Positions 26,096-35,558 are shown, numbered from the stretch's first letter. The stretch: DNA of 64,000 bases from Streptomyces sp. MNU76 (GCF_020982545.1 NZ_JAJKLK010000019.1:1364001-1428000); one strand, 5' to 3'. Notes: generated by a model from the sequence alone, not told the origin. A program made the numbers and translations.

Positions 26096-29026
26096 ATGCG
26101 AGCACCGGTGCAGAAGACGCGGCCTCGGCGCGCAGGCAAGCAGGCAGCCTCGAAGGCCTCCGCGGCCTCCCCGAACCAGCAGGGGACGGCACAGGCAGGG
26201 GCCCCCGCCGTCGGCACCGGGCGGAAGGCGCACGTACGCAACCGGCTCATCGTCGCCGTGGCCGTCGTGGCCGCCGCCATAGCGGGCGCCGGAGCTCCCT
26301 CGATCCTCGCCGCCTCGGAGCAACTGCACGACACCCAGGGCCTGGTCACGCTCGCCGAGCAGACCCAGGAGGCGCTCACCCTCGCGCACGCGCTCGCCGA
26401 CGAGCGGGACGAGGTCACCGCGTACATCGCCGCCGGGCGCCCCAAGTCGGCCGCGCCCAGCAAGCAGCGCAGTGACCGCGTCGACACCCAGACCGAGGAG
26501 CTGAGCGCCGACACCGACACCTCCGCCGCTCTGCGGGAGGACATCGAGTCCATCGCCGGCGTACGGGAAGCGGCGCTCTCCGGGAAGAGCACCGCCCTGG
26601 AGGCGCACACGGCATACACCGCCGTCGTCACCGAACTCCACGCCCTCGCCGAGGAACTGGCCGCCGAACTGCCGCCGCGTGCCGGTGGTGGCGCCTACGC
26701 CCTCGCCGAACTCGACACCGCCGTCCAGCAGGCCGCCGCCGCCCGGGGGCTGCTCGTGGCCGCGCTGAGCGTCCCGACGAGCACGCAGACGGTCATCGAC
26801 CCCACCACCGGGCTGCCCACCACCACGACCGGCGCCTCGGCCGCCGACGCCAAGCAGCGCGACGCCCTCACCGCCGTCGCCCAGCAGGCCCGCGTCCGCT
26901 CCGACGCCGCCCTCGCCCACTTCCGCGAGACCGCGCCCGCCGCCGGCCGCTCCTCCTACGACGCCACGGTCACCGGCCCCGAGGCCGACACCGCCGACAA
27001 GTACCTGGCGGACCTCACCGACCAGCCCACGCTCTCCGACCGCGAGGCCGGCACCAGCGCCGAGAAGGCCGGCGCTGCCCTGTCCGCCCGCGTGGACCTG
27101 ATGCGCGGCGCCGAGTCCTCCCTCTACGACCGGCGCACCAAGGACCTCGCCCAGCTGCGCGACGAGGACGTCACCGCGCTGGAGATCCGCATCGCCGTCC
27201 TCGGCGCCCTGATGCTGCTGGCCGTCGGTGTCGCCACCGGCATGGCCCGCTCCCTCACCCGCCCGCTCGCGGTGCTGCGCATCGGCTCCGCCCGGGTCGC
27301 CGGCGACCCGGCGAACCAGGAACCGGTCAAGTTCACCGGTCGCAACGACGAGTTCGCGCAGGTCGTGCGCTCGGTCAACGCGCTCCACGCGCACGCCCTC
27401 GCCCTGCACGAGCGGCTCGCGCCCCTGGAGGGCGACCGCAAGCACCTCATCGGGCAGCGCCAGACCATGGCCGACGACCGCGACCGGCTGCGCGCCGAAC
27501 TCGCCGAGGCGACGGCCCACCTGACGAAGGTCCAGCACAGCGTCCACGCCACCTTCGTCAACCTGGCGCTGCGCACCCTCGGCCTTGTCGAGCGGCAGCT
27601 CGCCGTCATCGAGTCCCTGGAGGAGCGCGAGCAGGACCCGGACCGGCTCGCCACCCTCTTCAAGCTCGACCACTTCGCGACCGTCATGCGCCGCCACAGC
27701 GAGAACCTCCTCGTCCTGGCCGGCCACGAGCACGTCCAGCACCACGCCGGACCCGTCCCGCTCGTCGACGTCGTCCGCGCCGCGGTCAGCGAGATCGAGC
27801 GCTACGAACGCGTCCGCATCGCCGCGCTGCCGCCGGGCGCGCACGTCGCCGGGTTCGCCGCCGACGACCTCAGCCACCTCCTCGCCGAACTCCTGGAGAA
27901 CGGCACGTCGTTCTCGCCGCCGGAGATGTCCGTCGAGGTCACCGGCTGGCTGATGGAGAACGGCGAGATCACCCTCTCCGTCCAGGACGGCGGCATCGGC
28001 GTCGCCCCCGACCGGCTCGCCCGGCTCAACTCCCGCCTCACCGACTTCGACCCCGAGGCGCCCTACGAGCAGGAGGACGGCGAGGGCCTCGGCCTCGGCC
28101 TGTACGTCGTGGCCCGCCTCGCCCACCGGCTCGGCACCCCCGTCCGGCTCCGGCCGCACGGCACGGGCGGCACCGCCGCGGTCGTCGTCCTGCCCAAGGC
28201 GCTGCTGGCCCCCACGCCCGCCGTGCCCGTGGGGACCCCGGCCTCCGTCACGCCCCAGTTCACGCTGCCGGGCGCCGCCGCCGAGGCCAACTCGAACGTC
28301 CTGCCCGGCCGATCCGTCGCCGTACGCGAGCCCGAGGGCGACGGCGACCCCCTCATCGAGGCGGCCGAGCGGGCAATTCAGGCGAGGGAGGCCGTGGGGA
28401 CGGCCGCCGACGCCGCAGAGGCCGCCGGGAGCGTCGTACCGGAAGACGACGCACCCGAGGCCGCACCCGGCCCCGACACCGGGGCCGGGACCGGACCCGC
28501 GTCCGGGGCCGAGTCCGTGTCCGAGACGACGATGGAGCTCTTCGCTCCGGTGGCCCCGGGGAAGGGCGCCGACGAGGAGAGCGACGAGACCCTCGCCGAC
28601 CACGACCACGACCACGGCCACGACACCGACGCCGACGGGGACGACCCCTACTCGGGCGAACCCGACACCCACGAGCGTGCCGCCGACGAAGGGAACACGG
28701 CGCGCGCGACCGAGGTATCTCGGGCCGGGACGGAGGGGCCACGGGGGGAACCGACCCCGCGCCTCACCGACAAGGGCCTGCCCAAGCGCACGCCCAGGAT
28801 CACCGCGCCGGCGCCCACGACCCCCCGGCCGCGGGTCGGCGGCGTGAACGCCGAGGAACTGCGCCGGCGGCTCGGCGGGTTCCACCAGGGGGCCAGGGAG
28901 GGGCGGCGCGACGTCGAGGCCGAGATCGCCGAGCAGTCGGGTGAGACGCGGATGCCCGTGCCCCATGAGTACCGGACAGAGGCAGTTGACACCACGGGGG
29001 GCACTTCCGAGGAGGAAAGCAGTTGA
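26096..29026 (+). CDS. cvnA: CvnA: conservon sensor histidine kinase-like protein
   Basis: 976 residues. Transmembrane helix 1 (about 50-72), an external nitrate-sensing-type helical domain (EQTQEALTLAHALADERDEVTAYIAAG and the rest to about 360), helix 2 (about 363-385), HAMP-like linker, and an ATPase domain with LLENGTSFSPPEM (N box), QDGGIGV and GEGLGLGLYVV. The long C-terminal ~260 residues are Asp/His/Glu/Pro-rich (DHDHDHGHDTDADGDD) and probably disordered. A canonical H-box with phospho-acceptor is not clear, as is usual for CvnA. It is followed without gap by cvnB, cvnC and cvnD. Confidence 0.92.
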   Translation: MRAPVQKTRPRRAGKQAASKASAASPNQQGTAQAGAPAVGTGRKAHVRNRLIVAVAVVAAAIAGAGAPSILAASEQLHDTQGLVTLAEQTQEALTLAHALADERDEVTAYIAAGRPKSAAPSKQRSDRVDTQTEELSADTDTSAALREDIESIAGVREAALSGKSTALEAHTAYTAVVTELHALAEELAAELPPRAGGGAYALAELDTAVQQAAAARGLLVAALSVPTSTQTVIDPTTGLPTTTTGASAADAKQRDALTAVAQQARVRSDAALAHFRETAPAAGRSSYDATVTGPEADTADKYLADLTDQPTLSDREAGTSAEKAGAALSARVDLMRGAESSLYDRRTKDLAQLRDEDVTALEIRIAVLGALMLLAVGVATGMARSLTRPLAVLRIGSARVAGDPANQEPVKFTGRNDEFAQVVRSVNALHAHALALHERLAPLEGDRKHLIGQRQTMADDRDRLRAELAEATAHLTKVQHSVHATFVNLALRTLGLVERQLAVIESLEEREQDPDRLATLFKLDHFATVMRRHSENLLVLAGHEHVQHHAGPVPLVDVVRAAVSEIERYERVRIAALPPGAHVAGFAADDLSHLLAELLENGTSFSPPEMSVEVTGWLMENGEITLSVQDGGIGVAPDRLARLNSRLTDFDPEAPYEQEDGEGLGLGLYVVARLAHRLGTPVRLRPHGTGGTAAVVVLPKALLAPTPAVPVGTPASVTPQFTLPGAAAEANSNVLPGRSVAVREPEGDGDPLIEAAERAIQAREAVGTAADAAEAAGSVVPEDDAPEAAPGPDTGAGTGPASGAESVSETTMELFAPVAPGKGADEESDETLADHDHDHGHDTDADGDDPYSGEPDTHERAADEGNTARATEVSRAGTEGPRGEPTPRLTDKGLPKRTPRITAPAPTTPRPRVGGVNAEELRRRLGGFHQGAREGRRDVEAEIAEQSGETRMPVPHEYRTEAVDTTGGTSEEESS

Positions 29027-29544
29027 CCGCGCCCATTACCTTCGGACTGAGCAGTGAAGCCCGCAACCTGCACTGGCTGCTGACCAACCTGGTGGAGGAG
29101 GTGCCGGGGCTGCTGTCGGTCGCGGTGGTCTCCTCCGACGGCCTGCTGCTGCTCTCCTCCGACCCCGGCAGGAACGCCGCGGCCCGCGAGGCCCGGGAAG
29201 AGCGGCCGCAGGGTCCCCGGGGCTCCGCCGCCGACCTGGCCACCATCGTCTCCGGCATCGGCAGCCTCACCATCGGCGCCGCCAAGCTCATGGAGTTCGG
29301 CGGGGTCAAGCAGACGATGGTCGCGATGGACGAGGGCAGTCTCTTCGTGATGTCGATCAGCGACGGCTCGCTGCTCGGGGTGCACGGCTCCCCGGACTGC
29401 GACATGAGTGTGGTGGCGTACCACATGGCGCTCTTCGTCGGTCGCGCCGGCCATGTCCTCACCCCGGAACTCCGCAGCGAGCTGCGCAAGTCCCTGGAGG
29501 CCGAGTCCCACAGGGAGACCGAGGCGGCCGGGAGCCGTCGATGA
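29023..29544 (+). CDS. cvnB: CvnB: roadblock/LC7-domain protein
   Basis: 173 residues of the roadblock/LC7 fold (LSVAVVSSDGLLLLSS ... TIVSGIGSLTIGAAKLMEFGG ... GSLFVMSISDGSLLGV). In conservons this protein associates with the CvnD GTPase. The start codon is TTG 29023, overlapping the cvnA stop, preceded by GAGGAGGAAAGC. An insertion after SSDPG (AAREAREERPQGPRG) is longer than in many homologues. Confidence 0.93.
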   Translation: MTAPITFGLSSEARNLHWLLTNLVEEVPGLLSVAVVSSDGLLLLSSDPGRNAAAREAREERPQGPRGSAADLATIVSGIGSLTIGAAKLMEFGGVKQTMVAMDEGSLFVMSISDGSLLGVHGSPDCDMSVVAYHMALFVGRAGHVLTPELRSELRKSLEAESHRETEAAGSRR

Positions 29545-30035
29545 ACGGCCCCAGGCAGAACAGGGCGCGGGCCCACGAGCCCGGCCGGGCGAAGCGGCCG
29601 CCCGCGACCAAGGGCGCGACGGGCAACAGGAGCACCAGGGGAGCCAAGAAGCTCCCCGTGCGCGGCGGCGACCGCAAACCCGCCCGCGTACGCCCCTACT
29701 CGCTCACCGGCGGCCGCACCCGCTTCGGCCACGTCCTGCACGTGGAGACCTTCGTCGCCGTACTCGAAGCCCCGGCGGAGCGGCCGCAGTTGGCGAATGG
29801 TTCACTCAACACCAAGGTGATGCCCGAGATGCGGGCCATCGTCGAACTCTGCCGCCGTATGCGGACGGTGGCGGAGATCGCCGCGCTGCTGAAAATGCCG
29901 CTCGGCGTGGTCCGCGTCCTCCTCAGCGATCTCGCGGACCAGGGAAAGATCCGTGTGTACGGAACAGGTCACGGACCGGGACAGCCGGACCGCGCTCTGC
30001 TGGAAAGGGTGCTGAGTGGACTCCGCCGTCTCTGA
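29541..30035 (+). CDS. cvnC: CvnC: DUF742 protein
   Basis: 164 residues. The basic N-terminal ~45 residues (Arg/Lys/Pro-rich) are followed by the DUF742 core: RPYSLTGGRTR, the central IVELCRRMRTVAEIAALLKM helix-turn-helix-like segment, and PLGVVRVLLSDLADQGKIRV. ATG overlaps the cvnB stop as ATGA. Probably a small winged-helix partner of the complex. Confidence 0.93.
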   Translation: MNGPRQNRARAHEPGRAKRPPATKGATGNRSTRGAKKLPVRGGDRKPARVRPYSLTGGRTRFGHVLHVETFVAVLEAPAERPQLANGSLNTKVMPEMRAIVELCRRMRTVAEIAALLKMPLGVVRVLLSDLADQGKIRVYGTGHGPGQPDRALLERVLSGLRRL

Positions 30036-30912
30036 CGCCGCCTCGGCCGGCGTCAACCCCGACGCCTCGGCCGGCGTCACCCCGGGCGTCGACGACGCCC
30101 CCCGCGTCGCGCTGGACGCGGACGCTCCTCGTGTCGAGATAGACGCGGACGCCCCTCGTCTCGACGTGGACGCCGTGCGTGCCGAGCCCGGTACGCACGG
30201 CGTCGGCATCGACACCGGCACGGCCCCGCCCGGGGGTTACGCCCGGGCGGCCTCCCGCGGTCTCGACCGGCTCGCCGAGGCGCGGGCCGGCGCCGGGGAC
30301 GACGCGGCCGGACCCGCCGCGGAGCCCGAGGAGGAGCTGAAACCCTGGCAGTCCGACCTGAGCCGGGCCCCCATCGCCACGAAGATCGTGGTGGCGGGCG
30401 GCTTCGGTGTCGGCAAGACCACCTTCGTCGGCGCGGTCTCCGAGATCACCCCGCTGCGCACCGAGGCGCTGATGACCGCGGCCAGCGTCGGCACGGACGA
30501 CCTCTCCGCGACGCCGGACAAGCTCACCACCACCGTGGCCATGGACTACGGCCGCATCACCCTCGACGACGACCTCGTCCTCTACCTGTTCGGCACGCCC
30601 GGGCAGGAGCGGTTCTGGTTCATGTGGGACGACATGGTGCGCGGCGCGATCGGCGCGGTCGTCCTCGCCGACACCCGCCGCCTCGGCGACTGCTTCCCCG
30701 CGCTCGACTACTTCGAGAGCTGCGGACTGCCGTACATCGTCGCGGTCAACGCGTTCGACGGCAGTGTGCGCTACGAGCCCGAGGACGTCCGCGAGGCACT
30801 GACCGTGCCCGACCATGTACCTGTCATGATCATGGACGCGCGCAAGCGGGCCTCCGCGATGGAGACCCTGCTGGCGCTCTGCGCCCACGCGATATCCCTC
30901 AGCCCCGAGTAG
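30016..30912 (+). CDS. cvnD: CvnD: conservon GTP-binding protein with N-terminal extension
   Basis: 298 residues from GTG 30016, overlapping cvnC by 20 bases. The GTPase core (about 110-298) has GGFGVGKTTFVGAV (P-loop), LFGTPGQERF (G3) and VAVNAFDG in place of the NKxD box. The Mg switch region is SVGTDDLSATPDKLTTTVAMD. Known CvnD proteins have about 190-200 residues. Here about 105 extra residues form imperfect repeats (DASAGVTPGVD, DADAPRVEID, DADAPRLDVD). The extension overlaps the cvnC 3' end, so it is translated only if this early start is used; an internal start cannot be excluded. Confidence 0.9.
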   Translation: MDSAVSDAASAGVNPDASAGVTPGVDDAPRVALDADAPRVEIDADAPRLDVDAVRAEPGTHGVGIDTGTAPPGGYARAASRGLDRLAEARAGAGDDAAGPAAEPEEELKPWQSDLSRAPIATKIVVAGGFGVGKTTFVGAVSEITPLRTEALMTAASVGTDDLSATPDKLTTTVAMDYGRITLDDDLVLYLFGTPGQERFWFMWDDMVRGAIGAVVLADTRRLGDCFPALDYFESCGLPYIVAVNAFDGSVRYEPEDVREALTVPDHVPVMIMDARKRASAMETLLALCAHAISLSPE

Positions 30913-30955
30913 TCCCCGAGCGGGACGCCACGGACGAACCAGGAGACCTGTCCGG

Positions 30956-32191
30956 ATGCGGAAGATTCTCGTCGTCGGAGCCGGCCAGTCCGGGCTGCAA
31001 CTGGCCCTCGGACTCCAGTCGCACGGGTACGAGGTCACACTGATGTCCAATCGCACCCCGGACGAGATACGCGCCGGCCGCATCATGTCCACCCAGTGCA
31101 TGTTCGACTCGGCCCTGCGCCACGAGCGTGAGCTGGACCTCGACTTCTGGGATTTCCAGGCGCCGAGGATCGAGGGCGTCGGCGTCTCCGTCGCCGGCCC
31201 GGCCGGACGGCGCGACGTCGACTGGGTCGGCAGGCTGCGGGGGTACGCGCAGGCCGTGGACCAGCGGGTGAAGATGGCCGGCTGGCTGGAGACGTTCTCC
31301 CGGCGCGGCGGTCAACTGGTCGTCCACGGCGCGGCGGTCTCCGACCTGGACTACTTCTCCCGGATGTACGACCTCGTGCTCGTCACCGCGGGCAAGGGCG
31401 AACTGGTGCGGATGTTCCGCCGCGACGCCGCCCGCTCGCCCTTCACCGAACCGCAGCGCGCGCTCGCCGCGGTGTACGTGCACGGACTGGGTCCGCGCCC
31501 CGAGCACCCGGAGTTCGACGCGGCCCGCTGCAACCTGGTGCCCGGCGTCGGCGAACTCATCGTCCAGCCCGTCCTCACCACCTCCGGGCGCGCCGACGCC
31601 CTCTTCTGGCTGGGGCTGCCCGGCGGGCCGGTCGACGCCTTCGAGGGCGTCCGGGACGCGGAGGGACAGCTCGCGCTGACCCTGGAGCTGATGAAGCGCT
31701 ACACGCCCTGGGAGCACGCGCGGGCCGCGGGCGTCGAGGTGACCGACCCGGGGGCGGCACTGACCGGCCGCTACACGCCGGTGGTACGGCACCCCGTGGG
31801 TCAGCTCCCGAGCGGCGGGCTGGTGCTGGGCGCCGGGGACGTCGTCGTGGCCAACGACCCGCTCACCGGGCAGGGGGCGAACTCGGCGGCCAAGTGCGCG
31901 GCCGTGTACCTCTCGGCGATCCTCGACCACGGGGACGGCGAGTTCGACGAGGTCTGGATGCGGCGGACGTTCGAGCGGTTCTGGCAGATCGCGGGGCCGG
32001 CCACCAAGTGGACCAACACGATGCTCGCGCCGCCGGCCGAGCATGTGCGGGAGCTGGTCGAGGCGGCGGAGGGGCTGCCGGTGGTGGCGGATCGATTCGC
32101 CAACGGGTTCGACGATCCGGCTGATTTCGAGGGGTACTTCTACGAGGCGGAGAAGACGCGGGCGTATCTCTCCGAGGTGGCCGGGGGGTAG
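30956..32191 (+). CDS. FAD-dependent monooxygenase, styrene monooxygenase (StyA)-like
   Basis: 411 residues. The N-terminal FAD-binding loop is ILVVGAGQSGLQLALGLQ with VTLMSNRTPDEI, and the late flavin motif is LGAGDVVVANDPLTGQGANSA. Overall length and order fit the StyA-like group, which epoxidises or hydroxylates aromatics with FADH2 from a separate reductase. No reductase gene is adjacent. It lies 43 bases after cvnD, same strand, and takes the place where several conservons carry a cytochrome P450 (cvnE). Confidence 0.85.
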   Translation: MRKILVVGAGQSGLQLALGLQSHGYEVTLMSNRTPDEIRAGRIMSTQCMFDSALRHERELDLDFWDFQAPRIEGVGVSVAGPAGRRDVDWVGRLRGYAQAVDQRVKMAGWLETFSRRGGQLVVHGAAVSDLDYFSRMYDLVLVTAGKGELVRMFRRDAARSPFTEPQRALAAVYVHGLGPRPEHPEFDAARCNLVPGVGELIVQPVLTTSGRADALFWLGLPGGPVDAFEGVRDAEGQLALTLELMKRYTPWEHARAAGVEVTDPGAALTGRYTPVVRHPVGQLPSGGLVLGAGDVVVANDPLTGQGANSAAKCAAVYLSAILDHGDGEFDEVWMRRTFERFWQIAGPATKWTNTMLAPPAEHVRELVEAAEGLPVVADRFANGFDDPADFEGYFYEAEKTRAYLSEVAGG

Positions 32192-32240
32192 GGAGCCGTG
32201 GGCGGGTGAGCGGGTGGGCGCCTGTGGGGTGCTCTGCTCG

Positions 32241-32295
32241 GCTGCCGGGTGCGGGTCCGGTGGGGCTTCTCGCGCAGTTCCCCGCGCCCCCTAAG
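32241..32295. repeat. Interspersed GC-rich repeat, copy 5 (single form)
   Basis: GTGCGGGTCCGGTGGGGCTT leading into CTCGCGCAGTTCCCCGCGCC. Located between the convergent StyA-like and coiled-coil genes; the last codons of the latter (stop at 32291-32293) sit at its edge. Confidence 0.8.
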
Positions 32296-33001
32296 AGGAC
32301 GGGGGCTTCGGGAGGTCGGGGTCGGGGGTGTGCTCCGACTTCCTGAGTTCGGCCAGTTGGGCCGGAGTGAGGGAGGCCAGGAGTTCCGCGATCTCGGCCA
32401 GGCGGTCGGACGTGGTGTCGTGTTCCCTTCTGTGCTGTTCGGCGAGGGTCAGCTGGCGGTCCAGGGCCACGCGCGCCCTACGGGCGAGGGCGTCGGTGTC
32501 CTGTTCGCTGCCGACCAGACGCTCGATCGTCTCCGCCCGCTCCTGCGCCACCTGTCCGATCACATGGCCCTGCTCCAGCGCCCGGTGCGGGTCCCGCGTC
32601 ATCAGCAGCCGTACGTAGGGGGAGAGCGCCGTGCTGCTGCTCTGGTACTGCTGCCGGGCGAGCCGGCCGGCCGCGCCCCGGCTGTCGTGCAGGGAGAGCC
32701 GGGCCACCGCGAGCCGATGGTCGAGCCTCGCCACCTCGGCCCGCTGCTTCCTCAGCTCCTGGCCGGTCCTGCCGTACGCCTCGGCGGCCTTCTCGGCCTC
32801 GCGGTGGAGCCGTTGGAGGTCGGCGAGGAGATCGGCGACCGAGCGGTCCTCGGCGGAGGGACTCGGCGGCGGTGTCGGTGGGGGTGTCGGCGGCGGGGTT
32901 CCGGTGCGGCCGTGGCGGGTGCGGGGCCGTGGCGAGGAGGGCGCCACCGTGAGGGCCGTGACCGTCGCCGAACAGACCAGGCGCAGCAGCCTTGCTGACA
33001 C
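32291..33001 (-). CDS. Secreted coiled-coil protein
   Basis: 236 residues from GTG 33001, which has GGAGGTGAT just upstream. A short signal-like stretch (LLRLVCSATVTALTVAPSS) is followed by a Pro/Thr linker and a long helical region (VADLLADLQRLHREAEKAAE...), probably coiled coil throughout, reminiscent of the N-terminal half of NlpC/P60 peptidoglycan hydrolases but with no hydrolase domain. It may act at the cell wall; function unassigned. The longer frame to 33175 lies in the leader of the next gene. Confidence 0.75.
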   Translation of the reverse strand: MSARLLRLVCSATVTALTVAPSSPRPRTRHGRTGTPPPTPPPTPPPSPSAEDRSVADLLADLQRLHREAEKAAEAYGRTGQELRKQRAEVARLDHRLAVARLSLHDSRGAAGRLARQQYQSSSTALSPYVRLLMTRDPHRALEQGHVIGQVAQERAETIERLVGSEQDTDALARRARVALDRQLTLAEQHRREHDTTSDRLAEIAELLASLTPAQLAELRKSEHTPDPDLPKPPSS

Positions 33002-33101
33002 GTCATCACCTCCAGTGCTCAGGTGGGCCGTCCACCTCGCACCGGCAGGATCGGTGGAGGGAGGCGGGCGCGCGCCGGGTGGACCGTTCGGTGCCGGGGT
33101 G

Positions 33102-33443
33102 TCACTCGTCGGTGGGGCGCGGCCGCGCGGGCGGCGTGGCGGATTGCCCGTCCGAGGTGTCGGGGGCGCCGGCACCCGCCCGGGTGCCCGGCTTGGACCA
33201 CGGCCACTTCAGGCGATGGCTGGGGTCCGCGTCCGGCGCGTACTCGTACTTCCACAGCTGGTGCAGGAAGCCGCTGCGGCCCGCGTCGACCCGGCGGTAG
33301 ACGAGGACCGTCGGCGGGCCGCCGGCGGTGTCGGGCACCGGGACCCGGTACGTCTTCGGGGGGTGCCCGGTGATCCCGAGCAGCACGGGCAGGACGCGCC
33401 CGTCGAGGGGGCCGCCCACGAAAGGGGTGTCTTGGCTCTTCAC
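33102..33443 (-). CDS. Hypothetical small protein
   Basis: 113 residues from GTG 33443, with the start KSQDTPFVGGPLDGRVLPVL. The core is beta-rich (TYRVPVPDTAGGPPTVLVYR) and the C-terminus is Pro/Thr-rich. Codon bias is good. Proteins with 'GGPLDGR' openings occur in many Streptomyces, but I do not know a function. It lies 24 bases downstream of the tetR gene and reads in the same direction. Confidence 0.65.
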   Translation of the reverse strand: MKSQDTPFVGGPLDGRVLPVLLGITGHPPKTYRVPVPDTAGGPPTVLVYRRVDAGRSGFLHQLWKYEYAPDADPSHRLKWPWSKPGTRAGAGAPDTSDGQSATPPARPRPTDE

Positions 33444-33467
33444 CGGACCAGTGTCACAGGACCGGTG

Positions 33468-34193
33468 TCACAGCAGGTGCCCGGCGTCGCCGACCACGGG
33501 CAGGATGCGGCGGGCCAGGGTCCCGACGGCGCCCTCGGGGGTCTCGACGGTCAGGGCGTGCCGGACGACTGCGGCGGTCTGCGGGTCGCGACCGGCGGTG
33601 GCGGTGAGACAGGCCACGAACTGCTCGACGAGCCAGTCCCGCAGCTCGCCGACGTCCGGCTGTTTGCCCTCGTCCAGCCAGATGAGGGAGGCGGCCTCCA
33701 CGGAGGTGATCCACATCCGGACGGTCATCCGCAGCCGCAGACCCGGCTCGGCCGCCTCCAGGTGCCGCAGGATGTGGTCGGCGGCGGCCCGCCGGACCCC
33801 GTCCACGATGGCCGTGGCCCGGGAGGTCTCCACGACGCTGCCGCCCTGGAGGAGGGCGCTGAAGCCGGTGTCGTGCGTGTCGACGAAGTCCAGATACCGG
33901 TCGAGGGCGCGGGCCAGACGGCTGGTGAGGGGGCCCTCGGCGGGCTCGTCGAAGCAGTGCTCCAGCTCCTCGGCGGCCGTGCGCAGGGCCGCCTCGTAGA
34001 GCTGCTGCTTGCCGCCGGGGAAGTAGCGGTAGACGAGGGGGCGTGAGACGCCGGCCGCCTCCGCGACGTCGTCGAGGGAGACGTCCTCGGGAGCGTTTTG
34101 CGCGAAGAGCTCCAGGGCCGCGTCCAGCAACTGGCTGCGCCGCTCCTCGACGCTGAGCCGACGGTATGCGCGGGTGGGGGCCTCGGACGTCAT
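33468..34193 (-). CDS. TetR-family transcriptional regulator
   Basis: 241 residues. DNA-binding domain: RRSQLLDAALELFAQNAPED followed by VSLDDVAEAAGVSRPLVYRYFPGGKQQLYEAA. The ligand domain is all-helical. ATG 34193. It lies beside the AurF-like diiron gene on the same strand with a repeat between, so it may or may not control it. Confidence 0.92.
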   Translation of the reverse strand: MTSEAPTRAYRRLSVEERRSQLLDAALELFAQNAPEDVSLDDVAEAAGVSRPLVYRYFPGGKQQLYEAALRTAAEELEHCFDEPAEGPLTSRLARALDRYLDFVDTHDTGFSALLQGGSVVETSRATAIVDGVRRAAADHILRHLEAAEPGLRLRMTVRMWITSVEAASLIWLDEGKQPDVGELRDWLVEQFVACLTATAGRDPQTAAVVRHALTVETPEGAVGTLARRILPVVGDAGHLL

Positions 34194-34273
34194 ACCCGCA
34201 GGGTAGTCGGGGGTGAGCGGCGACCGCCGGGATCGCGTCAGGGTGGGGTGTGGGTTCTTCGGCGGCCGCGGGT

Positions 34274-34412
34274 GCGTGGGGGCTGGTCGCGCAGTTCCCG
34301 CGCGCCCCTGAAAAGCCGGGGCTGAGCCCCGTGCTTTTCATCCGCGTCCCGCAGCCCCGCCGTCTTCCAGGGGCGCAGGGAACTGCGCGAGAAGCCCCAC
34401 CGGGCCCGCGGC
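34274..34412. repeat. Interspersed GC-rich inverted repeat, copy 6 (paired form)
   Basis: Left arm CTGGTCGCGCAGTTCCCGCG with CGCCCCTGAAAAGC, and right arm CCAGGGGCGCAGGGAACTGC with GCGAGAAGCCCCACCGGGCC, around a GAAAAGC...GCTTTTC hairpin. It overlaps the apparent C-terminal reading frame of the AurF-like gene, which is not a real coding end. Confidence 0.85.
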
Positions 34413-34484
34413 CGCCAAGGAACCCGAACCCCCGAGTGCCCAGGCGCCCCAACCTCCCACCTTCGCTCCCAGGCGCCCCAGCAC

Positions 34485-35440
34485 CTACCCCAGCAACCCC
34501 GACGACCTCCACATCCGCCGCCCCACCCCCGCAGCACCCCGATGTCGTCCAGGAAGTCCGTCAACCGCTTCGCCCCGGTCTGCATGACCTCCCGCCGGTG
34601 CCCACTCGCCCGTACCTGGGCGACCGCCGCCCGCTGGTCGAGGCCGACGTTCGCGTACACCTCGGGGTTCACGAACGCCACCGAGAAGACGCGGGCGAAC
34701 TCGCCGGACGTGACGCGGGTGAAGCTCCGGGACATCCGCGGGGCCGTCACCATCTGGCGGCGCAGCTCCTCACGGGCGTAGCGCACGTGCCGCGCCTCCT
34801 CGACCACATGGATCCGGGTGACCCCCCGGATCAGCGGCTGGACCCGCTCGTCGGGGAAGGTCAGCCGCTGCATCCAGTCGAGGATCTCCTCGCCGAGCAG
34901 GGTCGCCGTGAAGGACCCCGGCGTCGTCGAGATCGTCTTGAAGACGCGGCCCAGGTTCTGGTGCAGTCGGCTCACCGGGTAGTACGGGGTGCCGCCCTTG
35001 CTGATCAGCCGGGCGAACATCTTCGAGTGCCGGCACTCGTCCTCGATCTCGGTGAGCGCGTAGCGCACATGCGCACTGGTCGCGGCCCGGTCGTAGATGT
35101 GCCGGACGAGCAGCTGCATGAGGATGATCTCGAACCAGATGCCGAGGGAGGCAAGCGCCGCGGCCTCGTGCCGGGACAGCGCGATGCGCTGCTCCTCCGA
35201 CATCCTGCGCCACATCGGCGTCCCGTACAGGGACACCAGCTCCGGCGGCCAGAACCACTTCCCCTCCTCGAAGGGGGCGTCCCAGTCCAGCTCCCTGTCC
35301 GGGTCGAAGGAGTGCTTCGCGGAGGAGACGAGCAGCCGTTCGGCCACCTGTTCCCGGTCCTTGAGGAACCCGAGCGCGTCGCGCAGCACCTCCGCCTCCG
35401 ACTCGGGGTTCGTCGAACTCAGCGAGGTCACCGTAGTCAT
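34485..35440 (-). CDS. AurF-like diiron oxygenase, 3' end frameshifted
   Basis: Diiron protein of the AurF (p-aminobenzoate N-oxygenase) type with carboxylate/His motifs ALTEIEDECRHSKMFARL and TRIHVVEEARHVRYAREE. The open frame continues to 34238 as 400 residues, but the last ~95 have low-complexity Gly/Arg/Trp content and translate the interspersed repeat. In the next frame the C-terminus reads VGRRMWRSSGLLG and stops at 34485-34487. Adding one base to the C5 run at 34526-34530 restores it (about 318 residues). The feature end is therefore set to the restored stop. Substrate unknown. Confidence 0.8.
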
Positions 35441-35558
35441 GGCTGTCGCAGCTCCTCGTACGGAAGTTCAGGGAGTTACCAGCGGTCACTGCTTATGAGA
35501 CTACTTGTCAGCAAGGCCGTCAATCCTTTGCGCGCGACTTGTGCAGTAACGTGCTGGC

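Noticed and set aside
26090..28966. Long open frame on the minus strand (958 residues)
   Set aside because: Antisense shadow of cvnA with Gly/Val/Asp-rich sequence.
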